Positions 43,988-52,774 of a stretch of 64,000 nt of DNA are shown piece after piece (position 1 is the first letter of the stretch; every line of letters begins with the position of its first letter). Where the stretch lies: contig NZ_BMHT01000010.1 in assembly GCF_014641455.1 (NCBI RefSeq), forward strand, positions 52,156 to 116,155, written 5' to 3'. The stretch is from Hymenobacter cavernae. GTDB lineage: Bacteria; Bacteroidota; Bacteroidia; Cytophagales; Hymenobacteraceae. The notes beneath the pieces were generated by a model. That model made no database searches, was not told where the DNA came from, and was given only the letters and a program-made list of their open reading frames with translations. Made by a program: the position numbers and the translations under genes.

Positions 43988-45592
43988 ATGACTTCTATTG
44001 CTCAGCCCATAGATCAAGCTGTTTTTCATAACTCGTTGGTGGAGGAATTGCGCGGTGAGGCTTCCATGAATAAGGGGCCGCGCCAGGTGCCTGGCTACCA
44101 CTACTCGCGCATTGAGCCAACAGCCGTGCGCGACCCGCACCTGCTCGCCTGGTCCGATGACTTGGCCGCATACCTAGGTTTGGTGCACCCGCCAGAGCGC
44201 GGCCCCGCCGTTGATATTTTAGGCGGTAACCGGCTGGCTTCTACCATGAAGCCATTTGCGGCGCGCTACGGCGGACACCAGTTCGGTAGCTGGGCCGGGC
44301 AGCTCGGCGATGGGCGAGCTATTTCCCTGGGCGAGCTAACTGCCGTGGATGGCACCAGCTGGGAAATTCAGCTTAAAGGAGCTGGTCCCACGCCGTATTC
44401 GCGCCGCGCCGACGGGCGAGCCGTGCTGCGTTCTTCGCTACGGGAGTTTCTGTGCAGCGAGGCCATGCACTACCTAGGGGTGCCCACTACACGGGCTCTG
44501 AGCCTAGTCGGGACCGGCGACATGGTCGTGCGGGATATGTTTTACAACGGCAACGCACGGCCGGAGCCGGGTGCCATCGTGGCGCGGGTAGCGCCCACAT
44601 TTATTCGGTTCGGTAACTTCCAGATCATGGCCGCGCTGGGCGAAAAGGACAACCTGCGTGCCATAGCTGATTACACCATTCGCCACCACTACCCCGAGCT
44701 AGGAGAGCCTGCACCGGCTGTGTATGTGCGGTGGTTTGAGGAAATCTGCCGGCGCACGGCTGTGATGATAGCACATTGGATGTCAGTAGGTTTTGTGCAC
44801 GGCGTGATGAATACTGATAACATGTCCATCCTAGGCCTGACCATCGACTACGGCCCTTATGGTTGGCTGGAGCCCTACGACCCCGACTGGACGCCCAACA
44901 CTACCGACTTCGGCTCGCGGCGCTACGCCTTCGGCCAGCAGCCGCAAGTGGCCCTGTGGAACCTCTACCAACTGGCTCGCGCATTGGCCCATTTGGTAGA
45001 GAACCCCCAGGACCTGCAACAAGGCCTGGAAGTATACCGCACGACCTTAGCCGACACGCGCCATGCCATGCTGTTGCAAAAGCTAGGTCTGACGCCGCTT
45101 GCGCCGGACGCGGAAGACCGGGCTTTCCTAGAAGAGTTGCTCGAAGCGCTAGCTGGTTCGGAAATCGACATGACGTTGTTCTTTCGCCACCTTTCGCATA
45201 CGGCGCCGGCTTTGTTGGAGAACCTGGAAAACGAGGAAACAGCTTGGCGCGAGCTGCTCGCCAAAGCGGCTTACTCGATGTCGATGGAGGAAGAGCAAAC
45301 GCTGTTGCATTGGCTACAACGGTATCTGCCAAGGCTCCGGCAGGAAACGGCTAGCCAAGAAGCTATTCGGAAAAGCATGCTCGGCGTGAACCCCAAATAC
45401 GTGCTGCGCAACTACTTGGCTCAAAACGCCATAGAAGCGGCCGAATCGGGTGATCTGTCTTCGCTGAATACGCTGATGGAAGTCCTCAAAACGCCTTTTG
45501 CGGAGCATCCTGACCACGAAGAGCTGGCAGCCAAGCGCCCCGACTGGGCCCGCGAGAAGCCCGGCAGCGCCACGTTGTCGTGCAGCTCGTAG
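43988..45592 (+). CDS. selO: Protein adenylyltransferase SelO
   Basis: This 534-residue protein is a typical SelO (YdiU/UPF0061) pseudokinase. It has the signature segments RYGGHQFGSWAGQLGDGRA, LKGAGPTPYSRRADGRAVLR, FVHGVMNTDNMSILGLTIDY and DYGPYGWLEPYDPDW. SelO transfers AMP from ATP to Ser/Thr/Tyr of proteins in redox stress. It is single, followed by a terminator at 45621-45659. Confidence 0.95.
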   Translation: MTSIAQPIDQAVFHNSLVEELRGEASMNKGPRQVPGYHYSRIEPTAVRDPHLLAWSDDLAAYLGLVHPPERGPAVDILGGNRLASTMKPFAARYGGHQFGSWAGQLGDGRAISLGELTAVDGTSWEIQLKGAGPTPYSRRADGRAVLRSSLREFLCSEAMHYLGVPTTRALSLVGTGDMVVRDMFYNGNARPEPGAIVARVAPTFIRFGNFQIMAALGEKDNLRAIADYTIRHHYPELGEPAPAVYVRWFEEICRRTAVMIAHWMSVGFVHGVMNTDNMSILGLTIDYGPYGWLEPYDPDWTPNTTDFGSRRYAFGQQPQVALWNLYQLARALAHLVENPQDLQQGLEVYRTTLADTRHAMLLQKLGLTPLAPDAEDRAFLEELLEALAGSEIDMTLFFRHLSHTAPALLENLENEETAWRELLAKAAYSMSMEEEQTLLHWLQRYLPRLRQETASQEAIRKSMLGVNPKYVLRNYLAQNAIEAAESGDLSSLNTLMEVLKTPFAEHPDHEELAAKRPDWAREKPGSATLSCSS

Positions 45593-45620
45593 AGTGTGCC
45601 AAGGTCCAGCTGAAAACCAC

Positions 45621-45659
45621 AAGAACGCCATGCTACGCTTGCCGAAGCATGGCGTTCTT
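45621..45659 (+). terminator. Rho-independent terminator after selO
   Basis: Perfect 14-bp arms AAGAACGCCATGCT and AGCATGGCGTTCTT with an 11-base loop and a T-rich tail, 29 bases after the selO stop. Confidence 0.92.
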
Positions 45660-45697
45660 TTTCGTGCTACTTCCTTGCCCTTTGCGACCTTTGCCAC

Positions 45698-47035
45698 ATG
45701 CACACCCTTGACCAACTACGCGCCGGAGAGCTGGCGGGCATTCAACGCCTCGATTTATCAGCCGGCCTGACGGAGTTTCCGACCGAGATTTTCGACCTGG
45801 CCGATTCGCTGGAAATTCTCAACCTTTCGGGCAATGCGCTGTCCTCATTGCCCGACGACCTAGGTCGTCTGCGCAAGCTGCGCGTTATCTTCTGCTCTGA
45901 TAACCAGTTTACAACGGTGCCGGAGGTGCTGGGTCAGTGCACCAATTTGAGCATGATTGGCTTCAAGGCCAACCAGATCCGCATACTGCCGGCTACATCG
46001 CTGCCACCACTGCTACGCTGGCTTATTCTTACTGATAATCAGTTGGCTACTTTGCCCGAAGAACTAGGTACGTGCACGCACTTGCAAAAGCTCATGTTAG
46101 CCGGCAATCAGTTGGCCGAACTGCCCGAAAGCATGGCAGCGTGTACGAACTTGGAATTGTTGCGCATTGCCGCTAACCGCTTCACGGCGCTGCCGGCGTG
46201 GCTGCTCGCACTACCTAGGTTGTCGTGGCTAGCGTATGCCGGCAATCCTTTTTCCGAGGAAATGGAAGCGGCCGTGTTGGCGCAACATCCTATCAGTACC
46301 ATCGATTGGCGTCACCTGATGGTGCAGCAAAAGCTAGGTGAAGGTGCCTCTGGAGTTATCTATCAGGCTCAGTGGCAGCAAGATGCTGCTCTGGCACGCG
46401 ATGTGGCAGTAAAGCTGTTCAAGGGTGCCGTGACCAGCGACGGTTTGCCGCACAGCGAAATGTCGGCCTGCATCAGCGCCGGCGCCCACCTGAATCTGAT
46501 TGCGGTGGAAGGCAAAATCGAACATCATCCGACCGCCGCCGAAGGGCTGGTGCTGGATCTGATTGACCCGTCGTTCCGCATCCTGGCTGGGCCGCCGAGC
46601 CTGGCTTCCTGCACGCGCGATGTGTACGATGCTAATACCGTGTTCAGCCTCGATGCGGCGTTGCGCATCGCCCACGGCATTGCTTCCGCGGCGCAGCATC
46701 TGCACGCGCGCGGCATCATGCATGGTGATTTATATGCGCACAACATCCTGACTACCAACACCGGCAACTGTCTGCTGGGCGACTTTGGTGCTGCGTGCTT
46801 CTTCGACCCAAATGACTCGGCGACGGCCACTGCTTTGCAGCGCCTCGAAGTCCGGGCTTTTGCCTGTTTGCTGGAAGAACTATTGGAGCACTGCGAACCT
46901 ACAATTGCTTCCACTGCTTTTCATGCTCTTTCCGATTTGCAGCGGCGCTGTGCGCAACCTGACGTGGCAGCTCGCCCCTTATTCGCCGAAATCTCGCAGC
47001 GGCTCGCAAACTTGTTACAGGCAGCTGAAGGCTAG
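45698..47035 (+). CDS. Leucine-rich repeat protein kinase
   Basis: This 445-residue protein has about seven leucine-rich repeats (residues about 20-195, units of the kind LEILNLSGNALSSLPDDLG). A Ser/Thr-type protein kinase domain follows (about 208-440): glycine loop GEGASGVIYQA, VAVKLF with the ATP Lys, HGDLYAHNIL as catalytic loop (HGD in place of HRD) and DFGAA as metal-binding motif. No signal or membrane helix is seen, so it is cytoplasmic. LRR-kinase fusions are a eukaryotic-like architecture sporadic in bacteria. The Arg-to-Gly change in HRD makes it a non-RD kinase, so activation-loop phosphorylation is probably not needed. Confidence 0.9.
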   Translation: MHTLDQLRAGELAGIQRLDLSAGLTEFPTEIFDLADSLEILNLSGNALSSLPDDLGRLRKLRVIFCSDNQFTTVPEVLGQCTNLSMIGFKANQIRILPATSLPPLLRWLILTDNQLATLPEELGTCTHLQKLMLAGNQLAELPESMAACTNLELLRIAANRFTALPAWLLALPRLSWLAYAGNPFSEEMEAAVLAQHPISTIDWRHLMVQQKLGEGASGVIYQAQWQQDAALARDVAVKLFKGAVTSDGLPHSEMSACISAGAHLNLIAVEGKIEHHPTAAEGLVLDLIDPSFRILAGPPSLASCTRDVYDANTVFSLDAALRIAHGIASAAQHLHARGIMHGDLYAHNILTTNTGNCLLGDFGAACFFDPNDSATATALQRLEVRAFACLLEELLEHCEPTIASTAFHALSDLQRRCAQPDVAARPLFAEISQRLANLLQAAEG

Positions 47036-47039
47036 TTTG

Positions 47040-47450
47040 TTATTTGCTTTTTGAGATATCGCTGAGGGTGTTTAGCACGATGGGCGTTAGTCCCAGAGCT
47101 ATCATCGCCCGGCGCTCGCGAGGCGGTATGTTGGGTAAGAAGCAGGCTAATGCTAGAAAAATCGGACCTTCTATCTGCCCGGCCCGTACGTGCGCCTTGA
47201 AGCTGATGAGCGGAAAAATTCCTTTTCTCGGCCATTTCGTGATGGCGCCCGTTGCTCCCTCGCCCAGCGCATTCGCCAGGATGAGTAAGCCAGCTAGCCT
47301 GCTACGCTGGCCCGCCCACGCGGCTAGTCCTAACATGCTAGGGAAAGCAAACATATCGAATCGCGCGTGCGCTTGTGGCGAAATAATATTCAGCGCCTGC
47401 TGCACGGAAGAGGCCTTTTGGGACAAGGAGGAAAGCAACGTGTTAGCCAT
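47040..47450 (-). CDS. Small membrane protein of unknown function
   Basis: This 136-residue protein has about three or four hydrophobic segments (FAFPSMLGLAAWAG, LAGLLILANALGEGATGA, IEGPIFLALACFLP, MIALGLTPIVLNTL). No known motif is recognised. It ends 4 bases after the end of the convergent LRR-kinase gene. Possibly a DUF4267/SPW-like family protein, but I cannot confirm it. Confidence 0.6.
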   Translation of the reverse strand: MANTLLSSLSQKASSVQQALNIISPQAHARFDMFAFPSMLGLAAWAGQRSRLAGLLILANALGEGATGAITKWPRKGIFPLISFKAHVRAGQIEGPIFLALACFLPNIPPRERRAMIALGLTPIVLNTLSDISKSK

Positions 47451-47546
47451 AAAAGCAGAAAAATAGGTACGCTTGTTTCTCTGCGTGTTACGCGGGTCGC
47501 CAGGGCAAGTTGTGGCCTGCCTGAGCCGTAGAAGTGTTTTTACCAG

Positions 47547-47582
47547 GAATGGAGCGCGCAGCCTGCGTTTCGCGCTCCATTC
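47547..47582. other. Hairpin in a divergent promoter region
   Basis: Perfect 12-bp arms GAATGGAGCGCG and CGCGCTCCATTC with a 12-base loop. It lies in front of the HipA-like gene and upstream of the opposite gene at 47450, where a terminator has no obvious use. It may be an operator or a leader structure. Confidence 0.5.
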
Positions 47583-47615
47583 TGCTGATTCTCCTTAAAG
47601 TCGAACTATGGCACT

Positions 47616-48413
47616 ATGACGCATAGCCAACCCCAACTCAGAACCGTGGACGTAACGCGGTACGTGAAACCCTTACGCGAAGGCGGCTCCTTGCCCGCCA
47701 TCGTAGAGGCCGACGACAATTTCCTGTACGTCCTAAAATTTCGTGGCGCCGGGCAAGGCGTTAAAGCCCTGATTGCCGAGCTGATTGCCGGCGAAATTGC
47801 TCGCATCCTAGGTCTGCGGGTGCCTGAAATCGTGTTTGCCACGCTCGATGAAGCGTTTGGCCGCACCGAGCCCGACGAGGAAATTCAGGATTTGCTGCGG
47901 GCCAGCGAGGGCCTGAACCTAGCTTTGCACTACCTCTCCGGCGCCATCACCTTCGACGCGCTGGTGACTAATGTTGAGCCGAAGCTAGCTTCCCAGATTG
48001 TGTGGCTCGACTGCCTAATTACGAACGTCGACCGTACCGCCCGCAACACTAACATGCTCATGTGGCACAAGGAGTTGTGGCTCATCGACCACGGCGCGGC
48101 GTTCTACTTTCACCATTCTTGGCCCAACGTGGAAGAGCAGGCCCGGCGGCCGTTTGCGCAGGTGAAAGACCATGTTTTACTGCCGCAAGCCACTGCACTA
48201 GATGAAGTTGACGCCGAGTATCGGGGCCTGCTCACGCCCGAGCGCATCCGCGCCATCGTGGCGCTCATCCCCGACGAATGGCTCCTAGGTGATTCGCCCT
48301 TCGCCACTACGGAAGAGCATCGGCAGGCTTATATCCAGTTTTTAGAGGTCCGCCTGGCCTCATCCGAAATCTTTGTTAAGGCCGCGCAACATGCAAGAAA
48401 AGCACTTATTTGA
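47616..48413 (+). CDS. HipA-like kinase
   Basis: This 265-residue protein resembles the HipA C-terminal kinase fold but is much shorter than HipA (about 440 residues). It has LYVLKFRGAGQGVKALIAEL as nucleotide-binding start, IARILGLRVPEIVFA, the catalytic loop LITNVDRTARNTNML and the metal site LWLIDHGAAFYF. HipA proper phosphorylates glutamyl-tRNA synthetase with HipB as antitoxin; no HipB-like gene is present. Instead the end of this gene overlaps a DUF3037 gene, a pairing seen in many bacteria. Confidence 0.85.
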   Translation: MTHSQPQLRTVDVTRYVKPLREGGSLPAIVEADDNFLYVLKFRGAGQGVKALIAELIAGEIARILGLRVPEIVFATLDEAFGRTEPDEEIQDLLRASEGLNLALHYLSGAITFDALVTNVEPKLASQIVWLDCLITNVDRTARNTNMLMWHKELWLIDHGAAFYFHHSWPNVEEQARRPFAQVKDHVLLPQATALDEVDAEYRGLLTPERIRAIVALIPDEWLLGDSPFATTEEHRQAYIQFLEVRLASSEIFVKAAQHARKALI

Positions 48414-48774
48414 GTACGCCGTCATTCGCGTGATGCCTAGGGTGGAGCGCGAAGAATTTCTGAATGTCGGCGTCATCCTGTATTGTGCCGGGCGAGGCTT
48501 TCTGCAAACGAAGTACACCTTGAACGAGGCCCGCCTGCGTGCTTTTTCGACCGAACTGGACACGCCCGAACTACACGAACGACTGCGAACGTTCGAGCGA
48601 ATCTGCGCCGGGCGAAAGGAAGGAGGCGTCATTGGACAATTGCCTGTGGCCTCACGTTTTCGGTGGTTAACGTCCACCCGCAGCACCATCGTGCAAACGT
48701 CGCCCGTTCACCCCGGCCTGTGCCAAGATCCCACCGAAACGCTGGCGCGGCTCTTTGCACAAATGGTGGAGTAA
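48391..48774 (+). CDS. DUF3037 protein paired with HipA-like kinase
   Basis: This protein of about 127 residues starts at the ATG at 48391 (MQEKHLFEYAVIRVMPRVER); an alternative ATG at 48373 adds six residues. It has the DUF3037 pattern FLNVGVILYCAGRGFLQTKY and the closing LCQDPTETLARLFAQMVE. The start lies 23 bases inside the HipA-like gene, so translation is coupled. Function is unknown; as the constant partner of this kinase type it may be a substrate or an inhibitor. Confidence 0.85.
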   Translation: MQEKHLFEYAVIRVMPRVEREEFLNVGVILYCAGRGFLQTKYTLNEARLRAFSTELDTPELHERLRTFERICAGRKEGGVIGQLPVASRFRWLTSTRSTIVQTSPVHPGLCQDPTETLARLFAQMVE

Positions 48775-48805
48775 GAAAGCGAGGTGATAGGAGTTAAAAA
48801 GTCAT

Positions 48806-48905
48806 TGTCATCCTGAGCTTGCGAAGGACCTAATGCCAGTTGAACGCCAATTATTAACGCGACTTGCGCAACTGGCATTAGGTCCTTCGCAAGCTCAGGA
48901 TGACA
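48806..48905. repeat. Long inverted repeat, family C copy 1 (100 bp)
   Basis: Perfect 37-bp arms (48806-48842 and 48869-48905; outer TGTCATCCTGAG, inner AAGGACCTAATGCC) enclose 26 bases. The second copy at 50006-50105 has the same total length, and the two flank the PhyH gene. The stretch 48775-49103 holds nothing else. Confidence 0.92.
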
Positions 48906-49103
48906 GACGTTTTTTAGCGGCAACAAAGCTAGGTTCTGCCTTTGCTGCTCCTAAAAAGCCACTATTCTTTACCTATCGGCAAACGGCCAAGCTGCGTATA
49001 TAACACGAAAGGCCAGCACCTGCACTATAATCAGGAAGGTGTATAGCAACCAGGAAAGCAAGGGCAGATGTTGGCCGATAACCGCAACCCTAACCGTAAT
49101 ACG

Positions 49104-49955
49104 ATGGACGCAGAATTGGTAAAGGAGAAAGCAGCAGCCAGCACCACCTACGACGTGGCGCAAATCATGGGTGCTCTGTACGGCGATGGCATCTTGGGGC
49201 TCAAAGGCGCGTTTTCGCGTGAGTGGGCCCAGCAGCTAGGAGACGACCTTGCCGTGCTGTACGAAGAAGCCTTAAAGCGCCCCGGCGGCGCTATTGGCCG
49301 CGGCCCCAAGCGCCATTACGTCGAGATTCACCCCGAAGATATCCGCGGTTTCGTGGAGCTGGCCACGCACCCGTGGGTAACGGCCGTGTGCGAGGCGGTG
49401 CTAGGTCCGGAATACAAGATTGTGGAAATCGGCTTCGACGTGCCCAACCCTGGCGCCGTCGACCAGCCCTGGCACCGCGACTTTCCTGCGCCGGAAGATA
49501 CCATCGTGGGTCGGCGGCTCAACTCCCTGGCTTTCAACCTCACCACGGTTGATGTGTACGAAAATATGGGGCCGTTTGAAATTGCACCCGGCACGCAGTG
49601 GGATTTGCCTGTTGACTTTCAGCACGGGATGTTTCCGCCCAAAACCAACTACCCGCGCTACCAAGAGCGCGCCCAGCGCAAGATGCCGCAGATGGGCGAC
49701 ATCTCGGTCCGCTCAGCCCTGACCATTCACCGCGGCACGGCCAACAACTCCGACAAGCCGCGCCCGGCCCTGGTGCTAGGTGTCGATGCGCCCACTGCCA
49801 ACAATGCCGAGCGCCACGATCTGCAAATAACCCGTGCCTTCTACGCCACCCTCCCCAAAACCTTAAAGCAGCACCTGACCTGCCGGTTGGTCGATGAGCT
49901 GGAGCCTATCGTGCAGGGCCACACAATCGAAGGGTTGATGATGGGGGAGGCGTAA
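49104..49955 (+). CDS. Phytanoyl-CoA dioxygenase family (PhyH) Fe(II)/2-oxoglutarate oxygenase
   Basis: This protein of about 283 residues starts at the ATG at 49104 (MDAELVKEKAAAS); the frame is open to 49068. It has the PhyH double-stranded beta-helix with the HxD iron ligands in QPWHRDFPAPED, the distal His in ALTIHRGTANNSDKPRPAL, with Arg for 2-oxoglutarate. Such enzymes hydroxylate small molecules; the substrate is unknown. The gene lies alone between two 100-bp inverted repeats of family C. Confidence 0.87.
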   Translation: MDAELVKEKAAASTTYDVAQIMGALYGDGILGLKGAFSREWAQQLGDDLAVLYEEALKRPGGAIGRGPKRHYVEIHPEDIRGFVELATHPWVTAVCEAVLGPEYKIVEIGFDVPNPGAVDQPWHRDFPAPEDTIVGRRLNSLAFNLTTVDVYENMGPFEIAPGTQWDLPVDFQHGMFPPKTNYPRYQERAQRKMPQMGDISVRSALTIHRGTANNSDKPRPALVLGVDAPTANNAERHDLQITRAFYATLPKTLKQHLTCRLVDELEPIVQGHTIEGLMMGEA

Positions 49956-50005
49956 AGCGCAACCTAGGTTTCATCCGCAAAACGCCCCTATCATCCTAAA
50001 AACGT

Positions 50006-50105
50006 CTGTCATCCTGAGGAACGAAGGACCTAATACCAATTGAGCTAGTCGTAGCAACGATCATCGTTCAACTGGCATTAGGTCCTTCGTTCCTCAGGAT
50101 GACAG
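50006..50105. repeat. Long inverted repeat, family C copy 2 (100 bp)
   Basis: Arms of 38 bp with two mismatches (left CTGTCATCCTGAGGAACG..., right ...CGTTCCTCAGGATGACAG) enclose 24 bases. Inner part AAGGACCTAAT is shared with copy 1; the section GGAACG replaces GCTTGCG of copy 1 on both arms together, so pairing is kept. Confidence 0.92.
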
Positions 50106-50131
50106 CGATTTTTTCTACTAGAACCAAACCT

Positions 50132-51133
50132 ATGCACACGCCCGACGACCACATTCATCAGGAGGCGCAACTGGCGCCAATGACGGTAGCCGAGATCAAC
50201 AAGCTGACGGAAAGAGGCAGGGCGCTGCCGCCCAGCGGCGACCAAACGCATGTGCTGGTGGCAGATGGCGAAGACCCATGGGTGATTACTTACCAAGGAC
50301 ATTTATACTACTGCACCGTCGATCGGACGAAGCAGAAGATCATGGTTGCCAAGTTTTCCGAGCTTCAGGAAATGGCACAGGCCGAGCTAGTGCAGGTGTG
50401 GCCGGGCAAGCAGGGCGCTACGCCAGAATTTGTGGAGATATGGTCGCCGGAGTTGCAGGTGATTGATGGGCACCTGTTTATCTATTTTGCGCTTTACAAC
50501 GCCAAGCTAGGAGAGGAGCGTCTCTACGTTCTCCAGGCATTGTCCAAAGATCCGCTGGGCGAGTACGAACTGCAAGGCAAGCTGGAAATCCCGACTGACC
50601 GCTGGGCTATTGATGGCTCGGTACTCGTGACGAATGAAGGTGAGAAGTACTTCATCTGGTCGGGATGGGAGGGCCTTACCAACACGAGCCAGAACATCTA
50701 CATCGCCAGGATGCATGATCCGTGCACCATCGCCTCCGACCGGGTGTGCATTTCAAAGCCCGAGTACGACTGGGAAAAACAGGGCTACCCATACGTGAAC
50801 GAAGGTCCGCAGGCGTTGGCGCGCAACGGCCGCATCTTCATCATCTATTCGGCGAGCGGCAGCTGGACCGACGACTACTGCCTGGGCCAGCTCACGTACC
50901 TGGGTGGCGACCCGCTGAACCCCGCGTCGTGGCGCAAAGAGCCAAAGCCGGTTTTTGCCAAAACCGACACCATTTTTGGCCCCGGCCACGCCTCTTTCGT
51001 CCAACTGGAAGGTCAGGATTACATCGTGTACCACGCGGCCCACAGCAGTCAGGCCGGCTGGGCCAGGCAGATTCGGGCCAAGTCGTTCACCTGGAACGAA
51101 GACGGCTCGCCCAACTTTGGCAAGCCGGAATAA
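50132..51133 (+). CDS. GH43-like five-bladed beta-propeller glycosidase
   Basis: This protein of about 333 residues starts at the ATG at 50132 (MHTPDDHIHQEAQL); the frame is open to 50099, inside the repeat. It has the GH43 layout: general base Asp region GEDPWVITYQGHLYYC, a blade EIWSPELQVIDGHLFIYFA, the pKa-modulating DGSVLVTNEGEKYF, then the acid region YVNEGPQALARNGRIFIIYS and the late GPGHASFVQL. These enzymes remove arabinose or xylose from plant polysaccharides. It has no signal peptide, so it may work on imported oligosaccharides. Confidence 0.83.
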   Translation: MHTPDDHIHQEAQLAPMTVAEINKLTERGRALPPSGDQTHVLVADGEDPWVITYQGHLYYCTVDRTKQKIMVAKFSELQEMAQAELVQVWPGKQGATPEFVEIWSPELQVIDGHLFIYFALYNAKLGEERLYVLQALSKDPLGEYELQGKLEIPTDRWAIDGSVLVTNEGEKYFIWSGWEGLTNTSQNIYIARMHDPCTIASDRVCISKPEYDWEKQGYPYVNEGPQALARNGRIFIIYSASGSWTDDYCLGQLTYLGGDPLNPASWRKEPKPVFAKTDTIFGPGHASFVQLEGQDYIVYHAAHSSQAGWARQIRAKSFTWNEDGSPNFGKPE

Positions 51134-51215
51134 CAAGTTGGCTGTCAGTGGACTATCATTCCTTCCGTCAGTCGGAATGACGTTCTTTTTCTGTTACACG
51201 CCGCACGACCTAGGT

Positions 51216-51608
51216 TTATGCTTGCCGTTCCAGCCAAGCATAGGCGCACGCTACATCGTCGAAGAGGATGACGACGGGCTTGGTGACGAACAGCATAGCC
51301 GTTCCCATCGATTTGCGCGCTGCCCAGTTTCGGGGGCATACCCATGCTACAAAGCGAATACCCTGCTCGGCTAAAAGACTGTAATACTGTTCGCCTACCC
51401 AGCGTGCGCCCTGCTGCCATTCGCTGGTTACCTGACTGTTATCGTTTAGCATTTTGCTGCAAGGTCGGGTTTGCAGGAGCTGAAGCACCTGCTCGCCGCC
51501 GCGCTGGGCAGATACGGCGTTGTGCTCACCTTTCCACTCCACGTACAGCCATTGCTGGTCGGGGTCGTAGAAAATGGCAAGGCCGGGCGTATCGTAGAGA
51601 GACTCCAT
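51216..51608 (-). CDS. STAS/SpoIIAA-like small protein
   Basis: This 130-residue cytoplasmic protein shows IFYDPDQQWLYVEWKGEHN, then a helix with GGEQVLQLLQTRPCSKMLND and ARWVGEQYYSLLAEQGIRF, a pattern of small SpoIIAA-like proteins frequent in Hymenobacter-type genomes. Function unknown. It is convergent with the GH43-like gene. Confidence 0.7.
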   Translation of the reverse strand: MESLYDTPGLAIFYDPDQQWLYVEWKGEHNAVSAQRGGEQVLQLLQTRPCSKMLNDNSQVTSEWQQGARWVGEQYYSLLAEQGIRFVAWVCPRNWAARKSMGTAMLFVTKPVVILFDDVACAYAWLERQA

Positions 51609-51817
51609 TGCAAGCGGCAGAACAGAAGATCGAAGCGGGTGGGAATACTTCTTTTAGGCTCCGAAAGATACACAGTGCCAAAGTGTTTTTCTTGGTTTTT
51701 GCAACCTGAGGTTAGAAGCTAAAGTGCTCTTTTTGAGCTCATTTTGCAATTCTGCTCAACGGCTGCCCTGCCAATAAAACCTAGGTAGTACAACTGTGCA
51801 GTAAGTCATCAATCCGT

Positions 51818-51925
51818 TTACCATTGTCGATCAATCCAGGCTTTTGTTTCCGCCTCAGCTTCTTCAGGTGATTCGTGCTGTCGGCGACACCAAGCGGCGC
51901 ATAAGCGCTTCCATAACTTTTTCAT
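51818..51925 (-). CDS. Very small basic/acidic protein (35 residues)
   Basis: The reading frame from the ATG at 51925 encodes MKKLWKRLCAAWCRRQ followed by an acidic helix HESPEEAEAETKAWIDRQW. It is amphipathic, starting basic and aromatic and ending acidic. The otherwise gene-free stretch 51609-52042 holds it and an AT-rich tract around 51935-51990 directly upstream of it, which could be its promoter. I cannot assign a function; the coding call rests on composition only. Confidence 0.45.
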   Translation of the reverse strand: MKKLWKRLCAAWCRRQHESPEEAEAETKAWIDRQW

Positions 51926-52042
51926 TACTACAATAGCTCATTTAATTATATATTAAAATTATATAATATTATTGGTTTGGGCAATATTCCTCCTAATTAG
52001 GAGGAGCGCCTAACCTGCCTTATTACTGGTCTCAGACCTAGG

Positions 52043-52672
52043 TTACTGATTAAGGCGCTGCTGAAAGGCCTCCAGGAACAGCCCAACGTGGTAGCCATCG
52101 GCCAGGCCGTGGTGCACGTTTACGGCCACCGACATGCGCAGACTGGCGCCATCCTGATACGATTGGCCCACCGAAATCTTGGGGCAGCTATCGGGAAATT
52201 GGAAGCTGCGGGCGTGGGTCAGGCCGGTGAAGCGCACCCACGGAATAGCGGAAAAGTGAATCACATCGGGGCGGCCGGTGGTGTCGCTCAGGCGCAGGCC
52301 GCTGCTTTGCTGCACGGCTTCTATCTCCCGGTTGGCCCCCGCGATAAACTGACCTAGGTCGTTGTGCTGCTCAATAAAAGAAAAGCCGAACGTGCGGTCA
52401 GGGCGGCCGATGGTGGCGGACGCATGGATGCGGTCGTAGCGATACACCCGCCCCGCCTCAATGCGGTAGCGAAACTCCTCGACTTCGTTGGCAGCTTGTA
52501 GGGCTAGGTGCAGATAGTAGAGAAAAAATGAAACTCCGAGCCGCTTAGCTTCGGCGTAGGCGCGGGTGCAATCAACCTCGGCCACCAAGCCAAAAAAGGG
52601 CTCATCGAACCCGGAGAAGAAGGTAAAATGCTCCCGGCGGGGCCACGTAGCAAGGTCAATCAGCTGTTTCAT
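52043..52672 (-). CDS. Chloramphenicol acetyltransferase-like acyltransferase (CatA family fold)
   Basis: This protein of about 209 residues starts at the ATG at 52672 (MKQLIDLATWPRREHFTFF), the usual CAT start; the frame is open to 52879, overlapping the divergent HAD gene, which argues against the longer form. The catalytic His is in VNVHHGLADGYHVGLFLE, and HFSAIPWVRFTGLTHAR is the family centre. Members acetylate chloramphenicol or other acceptors; many chromosomal homologues do not give resistance, so no resistance claim is made. Confidence 0.88.
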   Translation of the reverse strand: MKQLIDLATWPRREHFTFFSGFDEPFFGLVAEVDCTRAYAEAKRLGVSFFLYYLHLALQAANEVEEFRYRIEAGRVYRYDRIHASATIGRPDRTFGFSFIEQHNDLGQFIAGANREIEAVQQSSGLRLSDTTGRPDVIHFSAIPWVRFTGLTHARSFQFPDSCPKISVGQSYQDGASLRMSVAVNVHHGLADGYHVGLFLEAFQQRLNQ

Positions 52673-52774
52673 GGGGCGCAAGTTCGATAACTTTGCCGCG
52701 CTGCGCCACTCAGACCTAGGTTTATAGCTGATCGGTGGGCGTTCAGTTGTGTTTAAAATTACGCTTTCCCAATC

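Noticed and set aside
48806..50105. CRISPR-like pair of repeats
   Set aside because: Only two copies, 1.1 kb apart with a gene between; each is an inverted repeat, not a direct repeat with spacers.
52043..52672. Chloramphenicol resistance gene
   Set aside because: The fold and catalytic His are those of the CAT family, but chromosomal homologues often have other substrates; resistance is not claimed.
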